DNA of 64,000 bases from NCBI RefSeq assembly GCF_004122165.1, contig NZ_SBKO01000002.1:434001-498000 (forward strand). Direction: 5' to 3'. Positions 34,929 through 43,123 of the stretch are shown here, one piece after another. The notes under the pieces are model-generated. The model was not told the DNA's origin, ran no database searches, and saw only the letters and a program-made list of their open reading frames with translations. Position numbers and translations under genes: made by a program. The DNA is from Flavobacterium amnicola. GTDB taxonomy: Bacteria; Bacteroidota; Bacteroidia; Flavobacteriales; Flavobacteriaceae. Each line of letters opens with the position of its first letter. Positions within the stretch are counted from its first letter, which is position 1.

Positions 34929-35963
34929 ATGAAACTATTTATACACAAACTCACCCATTGGGAATATTGGCCTTTTAAGATTGTATACATCCCTATATAC
35001 TTTCTTTGGCTGTATTATGCCATGAAAGCCAGAACTATTTTCTTTTTTAATGCTTGCAATCCAACGATGAAAAACGGCGGATTCATCAATGATAGTAAAA
35101 GAGAAATCTATGGTTTAATTCCGCAACAATTTTACCCCAAAACAGAATTTGTCCATCAAAAAATAGCCTTAGAAAAAGTCAAAAGCCTACTTGACCAGTC
35201 AAAAATTCAGTTGCCACTTATCGCAAAACCTGATATTGGTTTAAGGGGTTCTGCAGTAAAAAAAATAGATACTATAGACGATTTATTTGAATACCATTCT
35301 AAAGCCAATTTTGATTATTTGCTGCAAGATTTAATTCCGTATGAAAATGAGATTGGCATTTTCTATGTCCGCTATCCTAATGAAACAAAAGGAAGAATTA
35401 CAGGTATTGTTGGAAAAGAACATCTTATCGTTACGGGTGATGGGAAAAGTACCATGGAAGCACTAATCAAACAAAATCCACGACACGAACTCCAGTTGGA
35501 TAATCTTAAAAAAGAATACCAAGACCAACTAAACGATGTGTTGCTTCCCAATGAAAAACGCAATCTTGTTCCCTATGGAAATCATTGTCGCGGTGCAAAA
35601 TTTATCGACTTGAGTCATTGCATCACTCCAGAACTTACGACAGTTATCGACGACATGTGTCAGCAAATTAACGGTTTTTATTTTGGCCGAATGGATTTGA
35701 TGTATCATTCCTGGGAAGACCTTGAAAAAGGCATTAATTTTTCTGTAGTAGAATTAAATGGTGCCGCAAGTGAACCCACCCATATTTACGATCCGAAGCA
35801 TTCGATATTTTTTGCCTGGAAAGAATTAGCAAGACACATCAAGTATATGTTTGAAATATCGCAGTTAAACCATCAAAAAGGAATTCCATATCTAAATCAC
35901 AAAGACGGAATGATGGAATATAGAATCCATCAAAATCATTTTAATATTATAACCAATTTTTAA
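34929..35963 (+). CDS. ATP-grasp ligase, unknown substrate
   Basis: The 344-residue protein carries an ATP-grasp domain from about residue 80: LPLIAKPDIGLRGSAVKKI (ATP-binding Lys and glycine loop), LLQDLIPYENEIGIFYVRYP, VTGDGKSTMEALI (a string also seen in cyanophycin synthetase and related peptide ligases), GRMDLMYHSWED, and VELNGAASEPTHIYDP with the metal-binding Glu and Asn. ATP-grasp enzymes join a carboxylate to an amine or thiol. The N-terminal 60 residues hold a hydrophobic stretch (IVYIPIYFLWLYYAM) that may anchor it to the membrane. Neighbours are an NRDE protein and a LysE-like membrane protein, suggesting a made-and-moved small molecule; this is inference. Confidence 0.8.
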   Translation: MKLFIHKLTHWEYWPFKIVYIPIYFLWLYYAMKARTIFFFNACNPTMKNGGFINDSKREIYGLIPQQFYPKTEFVHQKIALEKVKSLLDQSKIQLPLIAKPDIGLRGSAVKKIDTIDDLFEYHSKANFDYLLQDLIPYENEIGIFYVRYPNETKGRITGIVGKEHLIVTGDGKSTMEALIKQNPRHELQLDNLKKEYQDQLNDVLLPNEKRNLVPYGNHCRGAKFIDLSHCITPELTTVIDDMCQQINGFYFGRMDLMYHSWEDLEKGINFSVVELNGAASEPTHIYDPKHSIFFAWKELARHIKYMFEISQLNHQKGIPYLNHKDGMMEYRIHQNHFNIITNF

Positions 35964-35964
35964 A

Positions 35965-36612
35965 TTGAATTGTTTAAAAAATACTATGGTTGGTTTGGTG
36001 GTGAGCTTTGTAGGCTCAGTACCACTTGGCTATTTGAATGTAATAGGTCTTGAATTTTATTCTGAAAAAAATATCTCGTCGGTACTATACTACCTTTTAG
36101 GCGTGGTGGCTGTTGAAGGTGTTGTCATCTATTTAACCCTAAAACTTGCCAAAAAACTAAGCTTAAATAGTAAATGGAAACAACGAATTTCGATATTCAC
36201 TATTGTCTTTTTGTTATTCCTAGCTTTCAGTTTTTATTCGAATAATGAGTCGGAAATCACTAGCACTTCCTCAATATTGAATAAAGACGGCTTATTGTTG
36301 TATCCTTTACTGACTGGACTTCTTTTAAGTCTTCTTAATTTTGCGCAAATTCCCTTCTGGTTTAGTTGGAATTTGTATTTGCTTAATGAATCATACATCT
36401 CCATATCCTCCAAGCCACAAACTACTTTTTATTTAGTAGGAGCAATTATTGGAACTTTTTCGGGCATGCTCACCTTAGTTATAAGTCTCTCGAAGGCCAT
36501 AAATTATTCGAATTATCATTTTCCGCTTACTCAGTACATTTGGATTATTTTTCTAGTATTAGCTTTGTTTCAATTAGCATCAATGATTATGGTAAAAAAG
36601 AAAGTCAGCTAA
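35965..36612 (+). CDS. LysE-like integral membrane protein
   Basis: The 215-residue protein has about six membrane helices. GLVVSFVGSVPLGYLNVIGLEFYSEKN resembles the start of LysE/RhtB amino-acid exporters, and a long hydrophilic loop follows the third helix. The match is weak, so the LysE assignment is tentative. TTG 35965 begins one base after the ATP-grasp stop; ATG 35986, seven codons in, is an equally possible start. It is the last gene of the run. Confidence 0.65.
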   Translation: MNCLKNTMVGLVVSFVGSVPLGYLNVIGLEFYSEKNISSVLYYLLGVVAVEGVVIYLTLKLAKKLSLNSKWKQRISIFTIVFLLFLAFSFYSNNESEITSTSSILNKDGLLLYPLLTGLLLSLLNFAQIPFWFSWNLYLLNESYISISSKPQTTFYLVGAIIGTFSGMLTLVISLSKAINYSNYHFPLTQYIWIIFLVLALFQLASMIMVKKKVS

Positions 36613-36622
36613 AAAGCCGACT
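36594..36622. terminator. Bidirectional terminator, LysE-like gene and second msrB
   Basis: AGTCAGCT and AGCCGACT (36603-36610 and 36615-36622) form a hairpin around AAAA with one wobble on the minus strand, which then reads TTTCTTTTTT. It overlaps the end of the plus-strand gene. Confidence 0.6.
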
Positions 36623-36632
36623 TCCTTTTACT

Positions 36633-37178
36633 TCACTTTTTTTGATCTGGTTCAAAATCAAGTGCAATCGAGTTCATGCAATAACGCTTACCTGTTGGCT
36701 CTGGACCATCATCAAACAAATGACCTAAATGCCCACTACATCTTCCACACAAAGCCTCTATCCTATTCATTCTATAGGAGTTATCATCTTTAAAAACAAT
36801 ACTACTTTTATCAACTTGTTCAAAAAAGCTAGGCCAACCACATTGACTAGCAAATTTTGCATCGGAGCGGAACAATTTATTTCCGCAAGCAGCACAATAA
36901 TAAGTCCCTTTACCGGTATAATCCCAATACTTACCTGTAAAAGAAGCTTCTGTATTGGCTTTTCTTGATACTAAATATAGATCTTCAGGAAGAATTTTTT
37001 TCCATTCAACATCGCTTAAATTTAATTTAGTTTTATCAGTATTTGAATAGTATTTGTGATGCTTTTCAATGTTGGAAACATCAACAATACTCTCCTTTTC
37101 TTTTATCTGTCCGCATGCTGTAAGTCCAAGCAAAAAGACTATACTAAATAGTAGCGATTTTTTAAATTGTATAACCAT
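36633..37178 (-). CDS. msrB: Second exported peptide-methionine (R)-S-oxide reductase
   Basis: About 181 residues, with a lipoprotein signal (FSIVFLLGLTACGQ). The MsrB domain has both zinc pairs (CAACGNKLF and CGRCSGH), CGWPSFFEQV, GHLFDDGPEP and the catalytic Cys in KRYCMNS. It repairs methionine-R-sulfoxide in envelope proteins, as does the product of 21008-21490; the two share the domain core but differ in their linkers. ATG 37178 is chosen because it starts just before the signal; an in-frame ATG at 37205 is possible. Confidence 0.9.
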   Translation of the reverse strand: MVIQFKKSLLFSIVFLLGLTACGQIKEKESIVDVSNIEKHHKYYSNTDKTKLNLSDVEWKKILPEDLYLVSRKANTEASFTGKYWDYTGKGTYYCAACGNKLFRSDAKFASQCGWPSFFEQVDKSSIVFKDDNSYRMNRIEALCGRCSGHLGHLFDDGPEPTGKRYCMNSIALDFEPDQKK

Positions 37179-37286
37179 GATTTCATTTTTTAAATTATTG
37201 TTCATATACCTAATGCAATTAAATTCAAACTCGTAGAATGTATCATATCTTACATTTCATAAAAAATTAAAGCTGTTTAAGAATTC

Positions 37287-37313
37287 GAAAAGCCATCCAA
37301 AATGCGGATGGCT
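37287..37313 (-). terminator. Terminator of the DM13 operon
   Basis: On the minus strand AGCCATCC-N7-GGATGGCT is followed by TTTTC. The stem is perfect over 8 bp; the T-run is short. Confidence 0.7.
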
Positions 37314-37336
37314 CTTCTCAAAAAACAAAACAAAAC

Positions 37337-38731
37337 TTAACTAAAAAACATTATTTTATAATAACCCAAACTATCTGTTTCCACCAACCAAAACCCTTTT
37401 TTACTGATAAATGTTTTGAAGAACAATCTTTTATTACTACTCGCGCTTTTCAGGTAAAGCATTATTTCATTGTTGATTTGTGAGGCAATAATAGTTTCTT
37501 TATCAAGGTTTTTATTTTGAATTTCACTGAATTCTAATTCAGCAGTTTTGATAATGTTCTCTTCTGCTTTTTTATCACTTCTGACAACTTTCAACTTGCC
37601 ATTATTTACTTTTTCTCCATTGATCAAATCGAGAATGATAAAATCCAAATACCCTTCATTAGCTACCGAACTGACAGAAACCAGTACATCATTTTTTCTT
37701 ATTTTTAAACTCAATTGAATATTTTGTATTTCTTGCAGCTGATTAAACCCAGTGATATCGGCTATTTCTTGAGTAGATTCCCAAACCTGTTTTCCTCTCT
37801 TGTCAAACTTAAAGACATATACGCCAAGTGGAATATTTTTCAAATAATTGGCCGATTTCCCTTCATTCCCATACAATCCATACACGAACAAATCGCCCGT
37901 TTCTTTATCAATTACAAAATTATTGATAGCCAAATCACTAATTCTGGATTCCTCCCCATTTTGGGTAATAACGCCACCTCCGTTATTAGAATAAATCAAA
38001 TAATGACTTGGAACACTTACGATATAAGACAAATCGTTTATTCGAACACCCGATAAATCATAAATGGTTCTATAGAGTGTTGCTGATTTGTAATTTTTAT
38101 TGATGGATTTGGTAATAATGCCAATATTGTCTTCATTAATTCTGACATCAAAATTCAATCCTTCCTTATAGGTTGTAGTTACTTTGTTTTCCAAACGCGA
38201 TAGGTTGGGTTTTTCCAATTTGTATTTTTGAGTTCTATTGGAAAAAATATCAAGCACTTCCAAATTAAGATCGTCATTTTGCAAATCAATTTTGTATTCA
38301 TTTTTTTGATTGCTAATATTAAAACCATAGATATCGTTAAAATATCGAAACCCGGATTTTAACTTGAAATATTTAGTAGACTGGCCGTCTAGCACTAATT
38401 TGTATTCTTCAGGAAAATTATTTCCAACAGGTTTTTTAGCGATTAAAAAAGCGCTTTCAATGGGCGAAAAAACACAATTCACTAATGTATCGTTAGAAAT
38501 TATTTTTTCAACAAAACCAGCCGTATCATAACTACTTACATCTTTTATAATGTTTCCATACACCTTCTTCGTTTTTTGTCCGCTTTGTACAACCAAATGA
38601 TCCAAATTGGGTAAATACACAAATTCTAGTGGTACTTTTTCTTTAGAGAAGTTTACTTCTGCTATTACTTTTTGGGCAAAATTCGAAAACGATGCCAATA
38701 AAAGAATTATAAAATAATAGTTTTTAATCAT
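37337..38731 (-). CDS. Exported protein of unknown function
   Basis: The 464-residue protein has a signal peptide (MIKNYYFIILLLASFSNFAQ) and no further membrane helix. The rest is alternating hydrophobic/polar, strand-rich sequence with Asn/Lys content typical of periplasmic beta-propeller-like proteins, but no motif I can name. It is the third gene of an operon with the DM13 lipoprotein and the beta-barrel protein, 4 bases behind the latter, so it probably works with them at the envelope. Confidence 0.7.
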   Translation of the reverse strand: MIKNYYFIILLLASFSNFAQKVIAEVNFSKEKVPLEFVYLPNLDHLVVQSGQKTKKVYGNIIKDVSSYDTAGFVEKIISNDTLVNCVFSPIESAFLIAKKPVGNNFPEEYKLVLDGQSTKYFKLKSGFRYFNDIYGFNISNQKNEYKIDLQNDDLNLEVLDIFSNRTQKYKLEKPNLSRLENKVTTTYKEGLNFDVRINEDNIGIITKSINKNYKSATLYRTIYDLSGVRINDLSYIVSVPSHYLIYSNNGGGVITQNGEESRISDLAINNFVIDKETGDLFVYGLYGNEGKSANYLKNIPLGVYVFKFDKRGKQVWESTQEIADITGFNQLQEIQNIQLSLKIRKNDVLVSVSSVANEGYLDFIILDLINGEKVNNGKLKVVRSDKKAEENIIKTAELEFSEIQNKNLDKETIIASQINNEIMLYLKSASSNKRLFFKTFISKKGFWLVETDSLGYYKIMFFS

Positions 38732-38735
38732 GTTT

Positions 38736-39650
38736 TTAAAAATTGCGTTTATAACTCAATCCAATCGTAAAGGCTCTGGTTAGTCCATCTGGTCTTACCT
38801 CTCTTACTACAAATGGAGTTGCGATAGAAGCTTCTATATAGTTCTTTTCGCTTAATCTATAAGATGTAATTAAATTACCATTAATGGTTAAGCCTTCCGA
38901 ATTTTGAATGGTTTGTCTTTGTCCAAAAACATTCTCAAAACTATCTTTTCCTAAATGATATATGAATAAAACATTGGGTCTAAAGATGAACTTTTGGTTT
39001 TCCGTTTTAATCTTGTAAGTTGCTCTAAATAAAACATCCGACTTGCGTTCCAATAAATTAGTAGAATCAAACTTATCGGTAGGAGCCAATTGACTCAAAT
39101 AGGAATTTTTATTTTGGTTTAACGGAATTTGGACAGCGGTGCTAAATTCCCATTTTTTAATCGCTAGATCCAGCCCAGTAATGACATCAAAGGTCCCCAA
39201 ACTTGACTGATACGGCATAGGTAAAGAGAAATTATTAATTTTATCATTACTTGCCGTCAACGGAATTTTAACCCCAAGAATCCCTGACCATTTCGATTTA
39301 TCATAGTCCCCCGTATTAAATTTATAATTTCCAGTCACAAAAACATCCCCTAGATTGGATATTGTACCAAAACTACCATTTGCAGTTGTAGCGGTAAGTT
39401 TAGCACTCATTGCAAAACGGTTGGTGAAAATTCTAGTATAAATCGCATAGGGAGAAAAAACAGTAACATCTTCTTCACCTACTCCATATACCCCACCTAT
39501 TTCAATACTATTCTTGATTTCACTTTGTGCATCTTTAAAAGTATTTCCGACGGAGCAAAATCCAGCATCACTGCAACCTTGTGCATTAGCCGTATAGCCT
39601 AAAATAAATAGTGTCGAAAATAAAAGGGCTTTTTTTAATTTGTTTTTCAT
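38736..39650 (-). CDS. Probable outer-membrane beta-barrel protein
   Basis: The 304-residue protein has a signal peptide ending ANAQ, followed at once by GCSDAGFCSVG, a short two-cysteine segment at the mature N-terminus. The remainder shows repeated amphipathic strands (AIYTRIFTNRFAMSAKLTATTA, ILGVKIPLTA, EFSTAVQIPLNQN, LITSYRLSEKNYIEASIATPF) and ends in FTIGLSYKRNF, a C-terminal aromatic as in outer-membrane barrels. I infer a barrel of about 12 strands. It lies between the DM13 and unknown genes, with 5 and 4 bases between them. Confidence 0.7.
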   Translation of the reverse strand: MKNKLKKALLFSTLFILGYTANAQGCSDAGFCSVGNTFKDAQSEIKNSIEIGGVYGVGEEDVTVFSPYAIYTRIFTNRFAMSAKLTATTANGSFGTISNLGDVFVTGNYKFNTGDYDKSKWSGILGVKIPLTASNDKINNFSLPMPYQSSLGTFDVITGLDLAIKKWEFSTAVQIPLNQNKNSYLSQLAPTDKFDSTNLLERKSDVLFRATYKIKTENQKFIFRPNVLFIYHLGKDSFENVFGQRQTIQNSEGLTINGNLITSYRLSEKNYIEASIATPFVVREVRPDGLTRAFTIGLSYKRNF

Positions 39651-39655
39651 TTTGT

Positions 39656-40090
39656 TTAATTTGATTGTTTAGAAATTAATTCAGCAATGGCGAATAAATG
39701 ATTGTATTGTTGGCAATGAATCAAAACATAAGGATATTCTGAAACATCAACTTGTGCCGGAATATCATATACAGAAGTTCCGTTTCCTTTAAAATTGCCT
39801 AAATTCACAAAAGAAGAAGGCGTGTCTGATTTGGATAAATACACTTTTAAATCGGGTCCATCCGTTATCGTAATATTTTCAATCTGCAATTGATACTTAT
39901 TTCCTTGAGCATAAATATTCACATTCCCTTGAACTGTAATTCCAGAAGTGGGCACGAAGGTTCCAGAGTATTTTAGGACTGCCGTATTGTTTATGGTTGG
40001 AATTGGATTGCTTCCTTTTGTTAAAACACCTTCTTTTTCACAAGAAGAAAAAAAGAAAGTCATACCTATTAAAAAAAATAGCTTTTTCAT
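39656..40090 (-). CDS. DM13-domain lipoprotein
   Basis: The 144-residue protein begins with a lipoprotein signal (LIGMTFFFSSCEK). The rest is a single DM13 domain: LKYSGTFVPTSGITVQGNV, TDGPDLKVYLSK, FVNLGNFKGNGTSVYDIP and VLIHCQQYNHLFAIAEL. The Cys in IHCQQY is the residue proposed in DM13 domains for redox or electron-transfer chemistry, often near cytochrome-like proteins. It is the first gene of a three-gene minus-strand operon. Confidence 0.82.
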   Translation of the reverse strand: MKKLFFLIGMTFFFSSCEKEGVLTKGSNPIPTINNTAVLKYSGTFVPTSGITVQGNVNIYAQGNKYQLQIENITITDGPDLKVYLSKSDTPSSFVNLGNFKGNGTSVYDIPAQVDVSEYPYVLIHCQQYNHLFAIAELISKQSN

Positions 40091-40222
40091 ATCGTTTACT
40101 TTAATTATAATCAGAATATTTTTGTTTACTTTATTATCTACGAAATTCTAGGACGTTTGGTTTAAATTTTTATCAAATTTATTTCAGTTCCAATTCAATA
40201 AATGTCAGCTACTTTGCAAAAC

Positions 40223-40255
40223 TTGCGTTTTTATTCAAACTAAAGTTTATTTTTG
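40223..40255 (+). promoter_or_regulatory. Promoter of the LETM1-related gene
   Basis: TTG (40223-40225), 22-base spacer, TATTTTTG (40248-40255): a full match to the Bacteroidetes pattern, 17 bases before the ATG. Confidence 0.7.
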
Positions 40256-40272
40256 CAATTCAAAATTGAAGT

Positions 40273-41478
40273 ATGATAAATCCTTCAGCACATGGCTGGG
40301 TAGAAAAATTTTTCTTTGAGCAAAATTCAAAAAAAAATGGGGTCATAGATGATGCCAAATCATTCTATGAGAGCACTCGTGAAACAGGTTTTCTATTTGG
40401 ATATACTACTCATTTTGTGACTGAAATTCCAATTGATTCAAATGGTTGGACGACTTCCGAATTCTCTAAAATCGCCTTACTCAACACTCTTTTTGGTATT
40501 TATCAATTGTCTGAAAAGAATAGAAATCAAGAACTATTTATTGCAAAATGTGTGGATTTTTATAAAGAATTGCACCCAAAAAAGACCGGTTTATTAGAAG
40601 TCATTTTACCAACCGATTCGCCCGCTAACAAATTAGAGAAAATCATCAGTTCTCGGATTCAAACCAACAATAACATTATAAGTAAAAACTTTTCTCATAT
40701 TTTAACCAATGCGCTCTTATTTATTGATGTATTAGCCTTTAAAAAATATTTGGAAACCGAAGACATTTCCACCAAGTATTTCAAAAAAGCAGAAGAAATT
40801 ATTGTCAACGTAGTCACTTTGGCCTTAAAAACGAAAGAAATTAAAACCAAATACGACGATTTACTGCAAAAATTATTTGAAACCTCTGTACGTTATTCAA
40901 AATTTAGCAATTCCGGAAAAACTAACTCACTAGAAGAACTCAATTTTTCTTATATCAAAGACGACTTTGAGAAATTTTATCTCATTGATATTGCCGGTAT
41001 GGCCATGTGGAATGATGCTAAAATTGAAAATACCGAAAAAGATTTTTTGTATTTTTTAGCTGAAAAATTAAATGTTTCCAGAGATTTGGTCAATAAAAGT
41101 GTTGAAGATATGGATGCTTTTTTATCCAACAATAAAAAAGAAATTCCGTATTTTAATTACTCCAATCCGGTGAAGCATTTTTATGATCAAACCACTCATA
41201 ACGTACAAACACTGATTACTCGAAACAAAGGAAGATTGTATACTGAAATTTCGCAAAGTAAAGAACTGATGCTCCTTTTAACGCAATCAACCGTTCGAGA
41301 ATTGAATTCAGAAGAAAAGAAAAAAGTCAAAACCCAACTCTTAGATATTTGCAAAACGATTCCGTCATTAACCATATTTTTGGTGCCTGGTGGGAGTTTA
41401 CTATTACCTATTCTGATAAAATTTATCCCGCAATTATTACCTTCAGCATTTAACGAAAATTTAAACAAAGAAAAGTAA
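40273..41478 (+). CDS. LETM1-related protein
   Basis: The 401-residue protein ends in a region resembling the LETM1 core: MLLLTQSTVRELNSEEKKKV followed by PSLTIFLVPGGSLLLPILIKFIPQLLPSAF. Eukaryotic LETM1 is a mitochondrial cation/proton exchanger; flavobacterial relatives are annotated as LETM1-related biofilm-associated proteins. The N-terminal 300 residues are helical and unfamiliar; the only hydrophobic segment is the C-terminal one (about 365-392). It precedes oxyR by 48 bases but each gene has its own promoter. Confidence 0.75.
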   Translation: MINPSAHGWVEKFFFEQNSKKNGVIDDAKSFYESTRETGFLFGYTTHFVTEIPIDSNGWTTSEFSKIALLNTLFGIYQLSEKNRNQELFIAKCVDFYKELHPKKTGLLEVILPTDSPANKLEKIISSRIQTNNNIISKNFSHILTNALLFIDVLAFKKYLETEDISTKYFKKAEEIIVNVVTLALKTKEIKTKYDDLLQKLFETSVRYSKFSNSGKTNSLEELNFSYIKDDFEKFYLIDIAGMAMWNDAKIENTEKDFLYFLAEKLNVSRDLVNKSVEDMDAFLSNNKKEIPYFNYSNPVKHFYDQTTHNVQTLITRNKGRLYTEISQSKELMLLLTQSTVRELNSEEKKKVKTQLLDICKTIPSLTIFLVPGGSLLLPILIKFIPQLLPSAFNENLNKEK

Positions 41479-41498
41479 TAAGTAATTCTTATAATTTT

Positions 41499-41506
41499 TA
41501 TTTTTG
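41499..41506 (+). promoter_or_regulatory. Promoter -7 box of oxyR
   Basis: TATTTTTG is an exact TAnnTTTG match, 20 bases before the ATG. No TTG lies at the proper distance upstream. Confidence 0.6.
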
Positions 41507-41526
41507 TATAAATTTTAATTATAAAA

Positions 41527-42468
41527 ATGACTATTACGCAACTTCAATATGTTTTGGCAGTAGCCGAACACAAAAATTTTACCCTAGCCGCTGAAAAATG
41601 CTTTGTCACACAACCTACTTTGAGTATGCAAATTCAAAAAGTAGAGGAAGAATTAGGCATTACCATCTTTGATCGAAGTAAAAAACCGATTCAGTTAACC
41701 GATGTCGGTCAAAAAATCGTAGCACAAGCGAAAAATATTGTCAATGAAGCCGATAGAATGCAAGACATAGTAGACTTGCAAAAAGGATACATTGGTGGTG
41801 AATTCCGATTGGGTATCATTCCAACCGTAATGCCTACGCTACTTCCAATGTTTTTAAATACTTTTATTAAAAGATATCCAAAAGTAAAGTTGATTATTGA
41901 AGAATTAAATACTTCTGAAATTATTACAAAGCTTAAAAACGGACATCTAGATGCCGCCATAGCTGCTACTCCATTAGAAGAAGAAAAGATAAAAGAAGTC
42001 GTATTGTATTACGAACCGTTTATGGTGTATGTACCTGAAAGCCATCCGAAATTTGTGCAAAGCGAACTTACTATAGATGATTTGAATGTGGATGAAATTT
42101 TACTATTACAAGACGGCCATTGCTTTAGAGATGGGATTTTAAATTTATGTAAAAACAATTCAAGCACCGCAGAAAATAAATTCACAATTGAAAGCGGTAG
42201 TTTTGAAACCTTAATAAAATTAGCCAACGAAGGATTGGGAATTACCTTACTTCCCTACTTGCACACGGTAGATTTACCAGAAAAAGAAAAAACAAAATTA
42301 AAGCATTTTGCCGATCCGAAACCTTCAAGAGAAGTGAGTTTGATCTTTCCAAAAAACGAATTAAAAATTCACATTATTGAAGCGTTACGAACTACTATTT
42401 CGGGAGTTTTACGAGGAGCCATAGCGTTTCAAAATGTAGAAATTATTAGTCCGTTACAGAAGAAATAA
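41527..42468 (+). CDS. oxyR: OxyR, LysR-type hydrogen peroxide sensor
   Basis: The 313-residue LysR-type regulator has the N-terminal helix-turn-helix (FTLAAEKCFVTQPTLSMQIQKVEEELG) and the OxyR sensory pair: DGHCFRDGILNLC, where the two cysteines line up with the peroxidatic and resolving cysteines of E. coli OxyR (DGHC...C spacing). This supports peroxide sensing rather than a metabolite. The effector-domain GGEFRLGIIPT start is also typical. Its expected targets, katG and an AhpC-type peroxiredoxin, are at 59721-62800. Confidence 0.92.
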   Translation: MTITQLQYVLAVAEHKNFTLAAEKCFVTQPTLSMQIQKVEEELGITIFDRSKKPIQLTDVGQKIVAQAKNIVNEADRMQDIVDLQKGYIGGEFRLGIIPTVMPTLLPMFLNTFIKRYPKVKLIIEELNTSEIITKLKNGHLDAAIAATPLEEEKIKEVVLYYEPFMVYVPESHPKFVQSELTIDDLNVDEILLLQDGHCFRDGILNLCKNNSSTAENKFTIESGSFETLIKLANEGLGITLLPYLHTVDLPEKEKTKLKHFADPKPSREVSLIFPKNELKIHIIEALRTTISGVLRGAIAFQNVEIISPLQKK

Positions 42469-42490
42469 AAAAAGGAGCTAAAAGCTCCAA
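42466..42490 (-). terminator. Terminator of the first small paralogue gene
   Basis: On the minus strand GGAGCT-TTT-AGCTCC is followed by seven T. It directly abuts the oxyR stop on the other strand. Confidence 0.75.
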
Positions 42491-42521
42491 TTAAGTTAAG
42501 TTAAGTTCATTCCGATTTGAG

Positions 42522-42719
42522 TTAGGCATCAACAATACTAATGTATTGTCGTAATTCTGGTCTTTCACTTGTGAAATACAGCAGCCAATTTCTTAAATGC
42601 TCTAGTTCATAAGGAAATAAATTTCTAACAGCTTTTTTCAACTCTTTGGTAAAAAGTTTAGCATCAAAGCTCACTTTTTCAAGTACATTTTTGGTGTAAT
42701 CATAAATCATTCTCGGCAT
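42522..42719 (-). CDS. Small conserved protein, paralogue A
   Basis: The 65-residue protein is of unknown function. It has no signal or membrane segment and is predicted helical. It is clearly paralogous to the product of 42901-43098: both share IDYTK/YDYTK-x-xLE-x-VSFD at the start, F-x-KEL-KAV in the middle, PYELE-L--W-L-FT at about 36-50, and E-PELR near the end. Both genes are single-gene units, each with its own terminator. The function cannot be inferred. Confidence 0.75.
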   Translation of the reverse strand: MPRMIYDYTKNVLEKVSFDAKLFTKELKKAVRNLFPYELEHLRNWLLYFTSERPELRQYISIVDA

Positions 42720-42781
42720 AACTAATTACGTTTAAATAATGAAACACTTGATTAAGAACTCCTTATAAAAGTAATTAAAAA

Positions 42782-42809
42782 CATCGATTAAATACAAATA
42801 AAATCGATG
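42782..42809. promoter_or_regulatory. CATCGATT inverted repeat upstream of paralogue A
   Basis: CATCGATT (42782-42789) and AATCGATG (42802-42809) are perfect inverted arms around 12 AT-rich bases, 63-90 bases upstream of the minus-strand ATG. Position and length fit a dimeric repressor or activator site; the binder is unknown. Confidence 0.4.
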
Positions 42810-42866
42810 AAATGCATTTTTGATATTTATTTTGAAAATTCCACTTACAATTTCAATTCATTTTAC

Positions 42867-42898
42867 ATAAAAAAAGGAGCTTAAATTAAGCTCCTTTT
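42867..42898 (-). terminator. Terminator of the second small paralogue gene
   Basis: On the minus strand GGAGCTTAA and TTAAGCTCC form a 9-bp stem followed by seven T. It shares the GGAGCT core with the terminator at 42466. Confidence 0.8.
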
Positions 42899-42900
42899 GA

Positions 42901-43098
42901 TTAGTTATTTAAATAAATTACACATTTCCTAAGTTCTGGTTTTTCTTTTGTAAAGTTCAAAAACCATTCTGTAAGTTCTTCAAGTTCGTAGGGCAAAAGT
43001 GCTTTCACAGCTTTTTCTAATTCCTTACAAAACAAGACAGGGTCAAAACTAACTCGCTCTAAAATCGACTTAGTATAATCAATCATTGATTTTGACAT
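42901..43098 (-). CDS. Small conserved protein, paralogue B
   Basis: The 65-residue protein is the paralogue of 42522-42719, of the same length and with the same segment order (YTKSILERVSFDPVLF, KELEKAVKALLPYELEELTEWF, KPELRK). It contains two cysteines (FCKEL and KCVIY) that paralogue A lacks. The arrangement gene-terminator-gene-terminator in the same orientation fits a local tandem duplication. An exact TAnnTTTG box lies 26 bases upstream. Confidence 0.75.
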   Translation of the reverse strand: MSKSMIDYTKSILERVSFDPVLFCKELEKAVKALLPYELEELTEWFLNFTKEKPELRKCVIYLNN

Positions 43099-43123
43099 AA
43101 AATTATTATTTAGTGGTAATACT

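Noticed and set aside
42491..42507. TTAAG repeat, about three units, after oxyR
   Set aside because: Too short and simple to treat as a functional repeat; it lies outside the terminator stem.
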